Below are positions 47,432-60,039 of a stretch of DNA of 64,000 bases, piece after piece (position 1 is the stretch's first letter; the number at the start of each line of letters is the position of its first letter). Source of the stretch: Macrostomum hystrix. Lineage: Eukaryota > Platyhelminthes > Macrostomidae. The notes beneath the pieces are model-generated. The model did not search any database. It had not been told where the DNA came from and saw only the letters and a program-made list of their open reading frames with translations. The DNA lies in the NCBI GenBank assembly GCA_950097015.1, contig CATNEN010000025.1, positions 992,001-1,056,000 of the forward strand. Direction: 5' to 3'. The position numbers and the translations under genes were made by a program.

Positions 47432-47929
47432 GGCCAATTAGTCCCTTACCCCTCATAGGCAGCAGACGAGGCAGTCGGTAAGGCCCCTCAACAATTTTCA
47501 TTGAATTGAAAGTTCCTATAGCGAGTCGTGACAGAGCATTCGTGATCAGTTGTTACCTACTTCTGTACGCGAACTGTAATTACTACTAGTCGCCAGATCC
47601 CAAAAATAAGCGCCATGCTCAGCGCTTCAAAGCTCCACTCAATGCTGAGTCGATACTTAATTCAGGGCCTGCCTGGCTCTGTGATGACATTGTTTGTTAA
47701 AACGAAGTCCTTCTGACTTTAGAAAATCAGCGATGTACTAATAGATGATGCCAACTGTAATGTTTATTAAATATGTGAGGGCTGAATTTTTCCAGAGCCT
47801 TTCAGCCTCAAGAAATCAATATTTTTGAAGAGTGACTCCATTCAATCATTTTACTTTGACAAATAATTTAAGCATCGGTTTAACGCCGTTTAACTTTATT
47901 ATACTTTATTATAACGCCTTTTAACTTTA
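47432..47929. other. unique sequence
   Basis: No gene or repeat seen. Confidence 0.45.
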
Positions 47930-48075
47930 TAGTTTATCACTCGAGAAACAGTTGACTTTGATTGTTTATCACTCGAGAAAGCAGTTGACTTTGATTGTTT
48001 ATCACTCGAGAAACAGTTGACTTTGACTTGTTTATCTCTCGAGAAACAGTTCACTTTGATTGTTTATCACTCGTG
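47930..48075. repeat. short 32-bp array
   Basis: Four to five units of tttatcactcgagaaacag plus ttgactttgattg. Possibly a young array. Confidence 0.85.
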
Positions 48076-50010
48076 AACTTGACATTCGATAACTTTGGAA
48101 GCATGCACAAACCTAGGATCTTATATCGAAAAAATCAGTAATTTTTATGAGCAGGTGACCCATTCATGAGAAGGCGTGCTTGAAAAACGAAGAGAAGAAA
48201 AAACCTTAAGCAATCTGTTGAATATCCCGCTGTGCAAGGCTCTGTCATTTTGTGTCCATTTCAGGGCGTGTTTTTGTCATCATTGTCTGCTAAATTAATT
48301 AGCAAGTTTTTAACTCAGAAGTCCTTCACATGCTGTCTGCGTGCAACAAAAAATGAAATATATTTTCCCTGAATAGATGAGACGAAAATGTTTGTCTCTT
48401 TATTATCCAAGTAAATACTACGAGCTATATATCTAGCAATATATTGATAGTAAAGCACGGACTATAAAGCTAGGATTTACTGAAAATAACATTTATTATT
48501 TATTACTTATTCAGTATTTCCACTTTGGCAATTCGTTAAGAGTTTTTTAAGGTGTTTAACATTTTCAAATAATACAAAATCAAGAGTCCAAATCGGCTAC
48601 ACTGTCTTGTTTTGTTCTTTTTCTCAAATAACATTCAGTTCAGGCTACATTGTGGGCCCTAAAAGCGATTTCACGTGAATTTCAGTCCTTATAGAACTTA
48701 AAGAAGCAGTTACAATGTAGGGCTTAGCATTGGATCGGTTATCCTGTCCTAACTGGGATTAGTGGTTTTTATTTTTTCACGATGCTTTTTGGAATCGGTC
48801 CATGAGTAAAATGCTGCAAAGCAGCTCTGATAAGTAAACAGGAAATTCGCTGCCATTTTTCTTTGAGATAGAGATTGCTGGCTGACGATCAGGAAAATCT
48901 GATGAAGAAAAGCATCGAGGACAGGAACATAGAGTGGACATAGGAACATATTTAAAAAGGCTTTTGATGGTTTACGAAGTATGCTGGTTTAGGTAGCGAG
49001 CTTGTTTTAAATAAACTTTTTTCATAAAAATCGGGTGCCATGTTGACATAAACGGCGCCTTTAAGTATCACCAAAAATAAAAAAGAATTAATGTTTTATC
49101 ATTTTTAGCATAGATTACACAAGTATGTAGCTTTATATGTCAATATGTTGACTTTTGTATCAACATATTTCCGACTGTAGATGCAAAACAATTTTAGTTT
49201 TTTTTGCGGTAGAAACTACATAAAGTGTTCGCAAGACAAAATTACATTTTCTTGTTTTTTTCATTTAATTGGATGTTTCAAGATAACTCACAAATTCTTT
49301 ACATTTTATTGCTCAACTTCAACGACGTCTTTAAATTACAATTTAATGCAAGGTCATTAAAAAATTGTCTAACCGGATTGCGTCCAGCAATAAAACAAAA
49401 TTGTAATTTAACTTAAAAAAATTCGATTTCCGATGACTATTGTGAGAGAGAAAAACTACAGTTTTATAAAACTATTTACTTTTAAAATTCCGATTTGTTA
49501 TATATGTACTGCGTGAAGACTTGGCAAACTATCATATATGAAATCCTTAAGTATTCCTACGGCACGCTATCATGCCCCCTGCCGCATGATATATGCAAAT
49601 AGTGTCGTTATCGTTACATCCGAATCAATCATACTGTTATATAAAGCATTAATAAAATTTGCACGAAGTAGTGCTCACTTCGTTGCTTAACATGTGCGAG
49701 AATTTTTTATCGGCATGTTCTTAGTTTGTGTGCGAGGTAAGATATATATTTTTCAATAGGTTTTCGCATTCGACATAGTAACGTTTATCTAGTAAGCCTT
49801 TAAAGTAAGTAATTAAAGTAAGTAAAAGTAAGTAAAAGTAAGTAAAAAAAGAAACTAATTAATAAATCTAGTTTTATAAAATGTTTCGTAATCTAGCAAT
49901 AAAATACAAGGCAGCTAATATATTAAATAATAATGTTCTACTCATTTGCGTTCAACTACTTTAAAGCTAAAAACTTTTTTATATATTCAGGTAAAGTTGC
50001 TCGCTTGGCA
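48076..50010. other. long unique AT-rich region
   Basis: No supported gene. Contains a small array of agta/agtaaa units at 49801-49850. Confidence 0.45.
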
Positions 50011-50016
50011 AGTAAG

Positions 50017-50128
50017 ATAAATAGAAAGGCGAAAATCAACATTTAATTGAACGACGCGTTTCGAAGTCGTTCGCGTTGATGCGAAACGCGTCGTTCAATT
50101 AAATGTTGATTTTCGCCTCTCTATTTAT
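50017..50128. repeat. long near-perfect inverted repeat (hairpin)
   Basis: Left arm 50017-50063 and right arm 50082-50128 are 47 bp each with one mismatch, separated by an 18-bp loop (50064-50081). The arms contain gaacgacgcgtttcg next to the loop and ataaatag at the outer ends. AT-rich flanks surround it. It could be a foldback element, a transposon remnant or a structured RNA. No transposase is near. Confidence 0.9.
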
Positions 50129-51004
50129 TTATATATATATATATGTTCATTCATGTTTGAGCAAAACGTGGAATTACACATTATGCTTTTTAATTCAATA
50201 GAGGATTTATTTATTTAACATAAAAACAGGTAATTAAATTAACAAAATTCTTAGTCTATTATATTTTTTCTTGTAATTAAACATTTTTATATACAAGTGC
50301 ATTTCATTCATGCATTTTACAGACTTATTTTTTATCGCGCATTTTTATTGAAAATGTTTTCTTAGATAAAAAAATGCTATTGTTTGTTTTGGAGATTACA
50401 AAAAATCTTCTAAAAATCGGCTTTACTAGTTAAGCGAGCCATACTGGGCCTGAGTGGCGCTGGCCTATGCACTTACGCAAGTGTTCGCCTGAACAAGGTC
50501 AAGTCGAGTACCGTGACGTCACGAGGGATGGCGCCAATCTGGGAGCAGGACTTTATTTTGTAAGTAAACATTTTTGCAGACTTCAGACTCAGACTTCTGC
50601 ATTCGTTCCTTCCTGAAGGCGCTATACTTTTGAATATGTGCGAGCGTAGTAGCTCAAATACTGTGACACAAGTTTTGAGTCTCAACAAATTGGTTGTCAC
50701 TGACACACACTAGCTCACCCTCACACTTTAAGAATTTCAATGAGATACGATCTCGCCTGACTGAACTTTGACTCTCAGTGCTAGCTCCATCACTGATTAT
50801 TTGTTAGTGAATAAATTTCTCCACCCTTTGCTTCTTCTCATACTTATATTGTTTTCCTTTGGAATTCTACTCTGTTTCATTCGGTTTCAAAAAGAGAAAC
50901 TATCTTAATCTATAAAATAATAAGTAGTATTTTCAACAATTTTTATTTTAAAAAAAAATTTTCAACGTAGGTTGACCTGAGAGTTTTTGTTTCCTGGTTT
51001 TTAC
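50129..51004. other. unique sequence
   Basis: No gene supported. A minus-strand frame at 50473-50706 is unsupported. Confidence 0.45.
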
Positions 51005-51280
51005 TTTAGCTAGTCTGTTGTAGCCTAATGGATTAGAGTGTCGGGCTCATGACTAAAGGGTCGGGGGTTCCTTTCACGAATCCACTGGGACAATTGTGTC
51101 CTTTAACAAAACACTTAACTCTGCATTGGTTCAGCTCACCCAGCTGTTAAATGGGTACCAGAATCAGCTGCGGTCATTTAGTGTAGGTGTGGCGTCCCTC
51201 CAGTCCATGGACTGGAGTTCTGAACAGCCGCAGCAGTCTGCAAATTTGGCCCGATCAGGGCAGGTGCAATCGATTCTTAT
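51005..51280 (+). mobile_element. SINE family B, full length with conserved central domain
   Basis: The tRNA-like head (tgtagcctaatggattagag and gtcgggggttcc) is followed by a central block, gtcctttaacaaaacactta and cacccagctgttaaatgggt, which resembles the 'cctt-gcaa-cacttaa' domain found in several animal SINE superfamilies. The body ctccagtccatggactgga and the 3' end gggcaggtgcaatcg follow. The best family B copy in the window, lying just upstream of the 51.3 kb exon. Confidence 0.7.
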
Positions 51281-51345
51281 ATTAAAATTTTTTTAAGTCT
51301 CCCTTCAACACTGAACCTTAAATTCAATCTCATTTCTGCAGCGAA

Positions 51346-54300
51346 GCCAGCCCCTCCGACGGAGGAATTTCCGTGGAGCTGTGGCGAAGGACAACGAGTG
51401 ACAGCCGGCTGCTGGCTGACTACGATGACGTTGAGAGACTTGGCTGCGCATGGGTTCCACTGCATCACGTGATCGAGGCCGACGAGGTTAGGATCGGGAT
51501 GAGGATAATTGTAGACAAAGGATTTGAGAGAAGATGGAAAAATGGTAGACAGTAAGGATTTGAGAGACATTGGGATAATAGTAGACAGAAGGGATTTGAG
51601 AGATGATGGGATAATAGTAGACACAAGGGATTTGAGAGATGATGGGATAACAGTAGACACAAGGGATTTGAGAGATGATGGGATAACAGTAGACACAAGG
51701 GATTTGAGAGATGATGGGATAACAGTAGACACAAGGGATTTGAGAGATGATGGGATAACAGTAGACACAAGGGATTTGAGAGATGATGGGATAACAGTAG
51801 ACACAAGGGATTTGAGAGAAGATGGGATAATCGTAGACACAAGGGATTTGAGAGAAGATGGGATAATCGTAGACACAAGGGATTTGAGAGAAGATGGGAT
51901 AATCGTAGACACAAGGGATTTGAGAGAAGATGGGATAATTGTAGACACAAGGGATTTGAGAGAAGATGGGATAATAGTAGACACAAGGGATTTGAGAGAA
52001 GATGGGATAATCGTAGACAGATGGGATTTGAGAGAAGATGGGATAATAGTAGACGCAAGGGGTTTGAGAGAAGATGGGATAATCGTAGACAGATGGGATT
52101 TGAGAGAAGATGGGATAATCGTAGACACAAGGGATTTGAGAGAAGATGGGATAATCGTAGACACAAGGGATTTGAGAGAAGATGGGATAATCGTAGACAC
52201 AAGGGATTTGAGAGAAGATGGGATAATAGTAGACACAAGGGGTTTGAGAGAAGATGGGATAATCGTAGACAGATGGGATTTGAGAGAAGATGGGATAATA
52301 GTAGACACAAGGGGTTTGAGAGAAGATGGGATAATCGTAGACAGATGGGATTTGAGAGAAGATGGGATAATAGTAGACACAAGGGGTTTGAGAGAAGATG
52401 GGATAATTGTAGACAGATGGGATTTGAGAGAAGATAGGATAATCGTAGACAGATGGGATTTAAGAGAAGATGGGATAATCGTAGACAGAAGGGATTTAAG
52501 ACAAGATGGGATAATCGTAGATAGATGGGATTTGAGAGAATATGCGTTGGCATAATGGTATACAGAATCACATACTAGTAGACAGTTGAAGAGACAATGT
52601 GATTTGATAGTAGTATGTCAGAGAAAGAGCCTCCTGTCATTAGGATGAAGTGAATGTTTTATTTTGATTAGCCTAATCGATAACTAAAGCTTTTGTTGTC
52701 GAGCAGTTTTGAGTATGTGGAGATTGCACTGCAGTATTATTGTGAAAGCATCTCTATAAGAGAGACTTATAGACTCAGAAGGCCACCCGGAATACTCCAA
52801 CTGACTCTAACTGAGCGATGAGTCGAGCCTGGGACCTGAGCTGATGCGACCGGGTGGAACTCATGCAGTGTGTTGAGCTGCACGCGCCCCTCCCCAGCCT
52901 AAGGGGATGAGGACGGAAGGAGCGGGTTAGTGAGGCCTGGCTAGGGGGTATGAACGGCGGGTAAGTTTCTTACAGAAGTGAAGGATGATAGAAAGAGAGA
53001 CAGTCAGCTATAAGAACTGCTGTCTCCTTGCTCCTGAGCTAGCTCTAAGTCGGTCTGTGTTGCACCTGTGGCTCGGCTAGCTTGTTAAACTGCGGACTGA
53101 CTGCATGAGAAGACGCTCTGGGTCTAGTGATTGAGATAGAGAGTAAGAAATAGACAGAAACAGAAAGACGGATTTATGCGGAGAGGACCTAGGGACGCCG
53201 TGACTCGTTAGTACTCGTTAGTAGGTCCTGAAAACATCTTTTCCATGCGTGTGTGTGTGTGTGTTCTAGGCGACCTGTATACCTGTAAAATTGCCCGATA
53301 CGCAATTAAGGGGAGGAGAATTAGTTCTCGGCAATTACGAGTACTAATTTAGTTGGGATTTTAGACTAAAACTGATCAAACGAGATTGTGAAGAAGAGAT
53401 GGATGTATAGTGAGTGAGTGAGTGAGTGAGGATCTGAGCAGTGCTCTGTAAGTCGAGTTGATTTGAGCTGTTCGAAAGCTGCACATCAGTTTTGCTCAGC
53501 CGAATCTACCTGACAACACTGTCTAATCTAGTAGGAATTCAGATCATGGCTAATGAACACCTGAACATACTAATATGATTGCTTCCCTAAGTGATCGATA
53601 GGTTTTTTTCTACAGGTAAACTCCATTCAATTCGCAGCACCTTATTTTCAAGATCAGATTACTCGAAAGAAAATCTTGATTATAGGTAGGCGGGATTCAA
53701 ATAGCACCATTTTTTTATTTCTAGTCATCAAACGAGCTAAAGGGGCTATTTTCGCTGCACGATATTTATCAATAATGCGTTCCTTGTCATTGGAATTCTA
53801 CATCTGAATTCTAGTCGTAGTTAGCCTCAGTAATACCGAAATCGTGTGGGTTACAGACCCAACCAACAGAAGTTCGTTTAGTACTCAAAAAACCTTCAGA
53901 ATGTCGTTGCGTACTGACCAAAGCTTCAGAATCTGTCGTTGGGTACTGACCAAAGCTTCAGAGTGTCGTTGGGTACTGACCAAAGCTTCAGAATCTGTCG
54001 TTGGGTACTGACCAAAGCTTCAGAGTGTCGTTGGGTACTGACCAAAGCTTCAGAATCTGTCGTTGGGTACTGACCAAAGCTTCAGAGTGTCGTTGGGTAC
54101 TGACCAAAGCTTCAGAGTGTCGTTGGGTACTGACCAAAGCTTCAGAATCTGTCGTTGGGTACTGACCAAAGCTTCAGAATGTGTTGTTGGGTACTGAACA
54201 AAGCTTCAGAGTGTCGTTGGGTACTGACCAAAGCTTCAGAGTGTCGTTGGGTACTGACCAAAGCTTCAGAGTGTCGTTGGGTACTGACCAAAGCTTCAGA

Positions 54301-56386
54301 GTGTCGTTGGGTACTGACCAAAGCTTCAGAATGTGTCGTTGGGTACTGACCAAAGCTTCAGAGTGTCGTTGGGTACTGACCAAAGCTTCAGAGTGTCGTT
54401 GGCTACTGACCAAAGCTTCAGAGTGTCATTGAGTACTGACCAAAGCTTCAGAGTGTCATTGAGTACTGACCAAAGCTTCAGAGTGTCATTAAGTACTGAC
54501 CAAAGCTTCAGAATCTGTCGTTGGGTACTGACCAAAGCTTCAGAATCTGTCGTTGGGTACTGACCAAAGCTTCAGAGTGTCGTTGAGTACTGACCAAAGC
54601 TTCAGAGTGGCATTAAGTACTGACCAAAGCTTCAGAGTGTCATTGAGTACTGACCAAAGCTTCAGAGTGTCATTGAGTACTGACCAAAGCTTCAGAATGT
54701 CATTGAGTACTGACCAAAGCTTCAGAATGTCATTGAGTACTGACCAAAGCTTCAGAGTGTCATTAAGTACTGACCAAAGCTTCAGAGTGTCATTGAGTAC
54801 TGACCAAAGCTTCAGAGTGTCATTAAGTACTGACCAAAGCTTCAGAATGTCGTTGGGTACTGACCAAAGCTTCAGAGTGGCATTGAGTACTGACCAAAGC
54901 TTCAGAGTGTCATTGAGTACTGACCAAAGCTTCAGAGTGTCATTAAGTACTGACCAAAGCTTCAGAGTGTCGTTGGGTACTGACCAAAGCTTCAGAGTGG
55001 CATTAAGTACTGACCAAAGCTTCAGAGTGTCATTGAGTACTGACCAAAGCTTCAGAATGTGTTGTTGGGTACTGACCAAAGCTTCAGAGTGTCGTTGGCT
55101 ACTGACCAAAGCTTCAGAGTGTCATTGGGTACTGACCAAAGTTCAGAATGTCGTTGGGTACTGAACAAAGCTTCAGAATGTCGTTGAGTACTGACCAAAG
55201 CTTCAGAATGTCGTTGGGTACTGACCAAAGCTTCAGAATGTCGTTGGGTACTGACCAAAGCTTCAGAATGTCGTTGGGTACTGACCAAAGCTTCAGAATG
55301 TCGTTGGGTACTGACCAAAGCTTCAGAGTGTCGTTGGGTACTGACCAAAGCTTCAGAGTGTCGTTGGGTACTGACCAAAGCTTCAGAATGTCGTTGGGTA
55401 CTGACCAAAGCTTCAGAATGTCGTTGGGTACTGACCAAAGCTTCAGAATGTCGTTGGGTACTGACCAAAGCTTCAGAATGTCGTTGGGTACTGACCAAAG
55501 CTTCAGAATGTCGTTGGGTACTGACCAAAGCTTCAGAATGTCGTTGGGTACTGACCAAAGATTCAGAATGTCGTTGGGTACTGACCAAAGATTCAGAATG
55601 TGTCGATATAATCAGCGATCCTTGTCGAAGACCCTGGTGACAAGAACAAATAAAATTGATCTGTATAAACTTATATGGCAAATCCAAATTTGGTTGAAAA
55701 ATGAAAAAAGAAACAATTTTATCAATCCAACATAGTTAACAATAGCTTATACGAGCGCATTTGTGGTTCTTGCTACCAGACACCCTGACAAGAATCGTTG
55801 AATATCTTGACGAAGCCGATGTTTTGTTATTCTGGAAGTTGTTTCATCGGATAGAGAGAATATTTAGGAAGGTACAGAAAACATAGGAATAAGGAGAAAT
55901 TGGGTTATTTTAAATACCTCGCCGTGGTTTTTCTACTGCTAATCATGCCTTCCCGAATGCTTACGCAAACCAGACAGGCTGCGGTCGCTGGCTGAAGCTA
56001 GACGCGTGCTTCATTGTGGATCTGAACGGTGAACAAATTGTTGGCACTAGGGGCGCCACTGGACATCGCCTGCTGCTGGACATGCGGTGGCAGCGACTTC
56101 CAGGTGAGACGCCTTTATCACCGAATAAGATGCTGAAAGTGAGGTGCAGGATGGGACAAATGCTGAATAATTGTAATTTATCCAGAAAATTATACCTGAA
56201 TAATTAGCTTGAAGTACACGTGCATAATCTTTTGCGTTTCGAATATTTCATTAATAATTAATATTTTCCCAGCTTTACAAGATCAGAAAATGTACCAATT
56301 TAACCCCAGGTTTGAGTCGGCAACTGCTACTCAGGGGTGAAGGGCATCGCAGGCAGCAACTGTGGCAGCGGCAGCCAACAAATGAG
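51346..56386 (+). CDS. partial gene, probable C2-domain protein (three exons seen)
   Basis: Exons at 51346-51486, 55974-56103 and 56310-56386 join in phase. The first, after acceptor tttctgcag, encodes GGISVELWRRTTSDSRLLAD and YDDVERLGCAWVPLHHVIEA. The second, after cgcaaaccag, encodes TGCGRWLKLDACFIVDLNGE and ends in LLLDMRWQRLP. The third encodes LSRQLLLRGEGHRRQQLWQR and ends PTNE at gtgaga. The pattern xVELWxxD..LGxxxxPL....WLKL is that of the C-terminal strands of a C2 domain, so a lipid- or protein-binding module is inferred. I cannot name the family. Upstream and downstream exons are missing; the exons at 61.3 kb may belong to it, but the phase needs an intermediate exon. Confidence 0.55.
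51495..52550 (+). repeat. 36-bp array starting at the C2-like exon donor
   Basis: About 29 units beginning gggatttgagagaagatggg and ending ataatcgtagacacaa. Subtypes agatgatg/ataacag, agaagatg/ataatcg and acagatgg form blocks. Imperfect units already start within 10-20 bp of the donor at 51487. Length 36 and absence of stops give open frames of 340-370 codons on both strands. Confidence 0.97.
52551..53880. other. unique part of the same intron
   Basis: Contains a (TG)n run near 53250 and a (GTGA)n run near 53412-53430. No exon is recognised. Confidence 0.45.
53881..55610. repeat. 30-bp array
   Basis: About 57 units containing tgaccaaagcttcagaatgt and cgttgggtac. Variants are aatctgtc (32 bp), cattgag, cattaag and gtggcat. 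Every unit contains aagctt. The right third is the most homogeneous. Confidence 0.97.
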
Positions 56387-57474
56387 GTGAGAAACATCTC
56401 TTATCCAATGCATATTTAGCAGCTGAATTAATAGTTTCAATACGGTTACTATGGTGACCGAAAGTACGACTGACATCCGCTAGTGATACCGAGTATGGAT
56501 GGGTAATGCGGAGATGAGATTTCTGGTTGAAGATAGTGAGATAATGGGATCTTGAGATGGGTATCTCAAAATTGGGATCTTGAGATGGGGATCTTGAGAC
56601 AGTTGGGATCTTAAGCTGGTAGGATTTTAGATGTAAATTGTTAGGTTTGAGACACACAGCAATATTAGAAACAATTATTTTAACTCGTTTGTATTTTAAT
56701 AAATTATCTTATTTCTAATAAGTTTCAAGAACTTTAATAAAAGCTATGCGAAAATATTTTTAATCAACTTTTTTTCGCAACATTTTTTGAAACATTTCCA
56801 TTTTTCAACGAGCCACGAAATGGTTCCTTTGCGGTTGGTTCTTTAAATAAGTTTTTGCATCCATTACTAAAAGTGCAACCACAGCAATGAAAATTAGAGA
56901 AATATTTTAAGTTTAAAGTGCATAAAAACTAAATTTTATCTGCAAGCAGCCAGACATGGTGAAAGAGAAACTTTGAGAAATATCCACATAAGCCTGATTT
57001 CCCTAGGAAGGACGAGTACGATCTATCAGCAACAGTTGCATTGACAAGTGTAGAAAAGACTAGAAGGAGATTAAAATGCAAATGCTATGTTAAGCTCACA
57101 AGCTAGCGGTGATTAACAATGCTTAGTTGTCAAAATGAATACATGCAGGCTCACTAGATTTGTTCTAGATAATTCTAGATTGACAATTTCTCTCTTAAGT
57201 CATTGAATTTAGAAAGTTTACTGTGCACTGCAAGAGGAAACTGGCAAATCGAATATTAAAAGTGCACGATTTGAATTAAGGACCCTGGCGTGGATGTAAT
57301 GGCTCAGATAAGCTCAATCCCACGGTACAAGTTTGCTTCTTTCGAACACTTCCGAACACTACGAGAGCAGCTCATTCGAATATGCATTAGCTTTTTGTTT
57401 TTTCTCTATTGACGTGATTATTCCGTATTTTTTAGATCGTTTTAATAAATTTAAAGGTATTCGAAAAATAAAAT
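56387..57474. other. unique AT-rich sequence after the third C2-like exon
   Basis: No exon found. A few decayed gagatgggatcttgagatgg repeats lie at 56510-56600. Confidence 0.45.
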
Positions 57475-58480
57475 CTCAGACAGAGAACTCAAATCCCAGA
57501 CTGAGAACTCAAATCCCAGACTGAGAACTCAAATCCCAAATGAGAACTCAAATCCCAAATGAGAACTCAAATCCCAAATGAGAACTCAAATCCCAGACTG
57601 AGAACTCAAATCCCAAATGAGAACTCAAATCCCAAATGAGAACTCAAATCCCAAATGAGAACTCAAATCCCAAATGAGAACTCAAATCCCAAATGAGAAC
57701 TCAAATCCCAAATGAGAACTCAAATCCCAAATGAGAACTCAAATCCCAAATGAGAACTTCTCTTCCAGACTAAAAGCTCGAATCCCAGACTGAGAACTCG
57801 AATCCCAGACTGGGAACTCGAATCCCAGACTGGGAACTCAAATCTCAAACTGAGAACTCAAATATCAGATTGAGAACTCCAATCCCAAATGAGAACTCCT
57901 CTTCCAGACTAAAAACTCTAATCCCAGACTGAGAACTCAAGTCCCAAATGAGAACTCAAATCCCAAATGAGAACTCAAATCCCAAACGAGAACTCCTCTT
58001 CCAGACTAAAAGCTCGAATCCCAGACTGAGAACTCGAATCCCAGACTGAGAACTCGAATCCCAGACTGAGAACTCGAATCTCAGACCGAGAACTCAAATC
58101 TCAAACCGAGAACTCAAATCCCAGATCCCAAATGAGAACTGAAATCTCAGACCGAGAACTCAAATCTCAAACCAAGAACTCAAATCCCAGATCCCAAATG
58201 AGAACTGAAATCTCAGACCGAGAACTCAAATCCCAGATTGAGAACTTAAATCCCAGATTGAGAACTCAAATCCCAAATGAGAACTCAAATCCCAAATGAG
58301 AACTCAAATCCCAAATGAGAACTCAAATCCCAGACTGAGAACTCAAATCCCAGACTGAGAACTCAAATCCCAGACTGAGAACTCAAATCCCAGACTGAGA
58401 ACTCAAATCCCAGACTGAGAACTCAAATCCCAGACTGAGAACTCAAATCCCAGACTGAGAACTCAAATCCCAGACTGAGT
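57475..58480. repeat. 19/20-bp array, first block
   Basis: About 51 units of gagaactcaaatcccagact (20 bp) and a 19-bp form with ccaaat. A distinctive submodule has cctcttccagactaaaa. Confidence 0.95.
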
Positions 58481-58707
58481 ACTTGTAGCTGACTTGCTAC
58501 AAATGTTGCTAGTTAAATTTAAGAGTCGGCAAAAGCTTGCGCTTGTTTATTTAGTTTGTCGTGGGGTTACATTTAAGTCTTAACCGGGCGACTGTACCTA
58601 ACGATAACAAGGGCCAAAGACAAATTAGAGGTAAGGGGGAAATAAAAGTACCATTTGAATCTTTAAATATTAAGAGTTAAAAGAAAGAAGTGAATTTGCT
58701 GCTACAA
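58481..58707. other. unique insert inside the 19/20-bp array
   Basis: About 227 bp of single-copy sequence splitting the array. No SINE boxes or terminal repeats are obvious. Confidence 0.6.
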
Positions 58708-59612
58708 ACTCAAATCCCAGACTGAGAACTCAAATCTCACACCAAGAACTCAAATATCAGATTGAGAACTCCAATCCCAAATGAGAACTCCTCTTCCAGA
58801 CTAAAAACTCTAATCCCAGACTGAGAACTCAAGTCCCAAATGAGAACTCAAATCCCAAATGAGAACTCAAGTCCCAAATGAGAACTCAAATCCCAAATGA
58901 GAACTCAAATCCCAAACGAGAACTCCTCTTCCAGACTAAAAGCTCGAATCCCAGACTGAGAACTCGAATCCCAGACTGAGAACTCGAATCCCAGACTGAG
59001 AACTCGAATCCCAGACTGAGAACTCAAATCTCAGACCGAGAACTCAAATCTCAAACCGAGAACTCAAATCCCAGATCCCAAATGAGAACTGAAATCTCAG
59101 ACCGAGAACTCAAATCCCAGATTGAGAACTTAAATCCCAGATTGAGAACTCAAATCCCAAATGAGAACTCAAATCCCAGATTGAGAACTCAAATCCCAAA
59201 TGAGAACTCAAATCCCAAATGAGAACTCAAATCCCAGACTGAGAACTCAAATCCCAAATGAGAACTCAAATCCCAGACTGAGAACTCAAATCCCAAATGA
59301 GAACTCAAATCCCAGATTGAGAACTCAAATCCCAAATGAGAACTCAAATCCCAAATGAGAACTCAAATCCCAGACTGAGAACTCAAATCCCAAATGAGAA
59401 CTCAAATCCCAGATTGAGAACTCAAATCCCAGATTGAGAACTCAAATCCCAGACTCAGAACTCAAATCTCAGACCGAGAACTCAAATACCAGTCTGAGAA
59501 CTCAAATCTCAGACCGAGATCTCAAATCCCAGACCGAGAACTCAAATCCCAGACCGAGAACTCAAATACCATTCTGAGAACTCAAATCTCAGACCGAGAA
59601 GCAAATTCCTAG
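58708..59612. repeat. 19/20-bp array, second block
   Basis: About 46 units. Its first 400 bp repeat the order of variant units in 57840-58240. Confidence 0.95.
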
Positions 59613-59651
59613 ACTGAAGTGTCTAGACCGATAATAAAATAATTTGAAAAG

Positions 59652-59732
59652 GAAAAATCCCAATCCCAGCAAGCTACTCGTACTCAAGCCGACAACTACT
59701 CTGAAACAGGGGGAGGCGTCAGCTTCAGCCAG
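59652..59732 (+). CDS. weak candidate exon
   Basis: The frame NPNPSKLLVLKPTTTLKQGE ends at donor cag/gtggg (59733) in phase 2. That is exactly what the exon at 61313 needs; the joined peptide would read SASAR/LRGGVSSSQ. The upstream acceptor has no good pyrimidine tract. Unproven. Confidence 0.22.
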
Positions 59733-60039
59733 GTGGGCTAATCGCTCGAGTCGCGCAATGCGTCATCGCAGAGTGGATGAAGAACTGAACGAGAAAAATC
59801 AAAGAACAGCTGGTTTAGCTAGTTTAGCTAGTGTACACTGCGGCTTTGAAAATCACTCTGCGCAGCAGCAGCAGCAGCAGCAGCAGCGGCCGACAATAAA
59901 CCGACAACTCGCTGTTGATTCGGCTAGCAAGTATGCGATCGATTCATAATTTCCTGCTTAATTTTGATTCGTATTTATTTGTACTCGTAAAGTGGCCAGT
60001 GAGACAGTGAAATAAATGGACAGATAGATAGCGAGATAA
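59733..60039. other. unique sequence with a CAG run
   Basis: A (CAG)n run of about nine units at 59863-59886. No supported gene. Confidence 0.45.

Noticed and set aside
51277-52571. Open frames of about 340-370 codons on both strands of the 36-bp array
   Set aside because: Explained by the repeat. Only the short 5' part at 51346-51486 has independent coding evidence.
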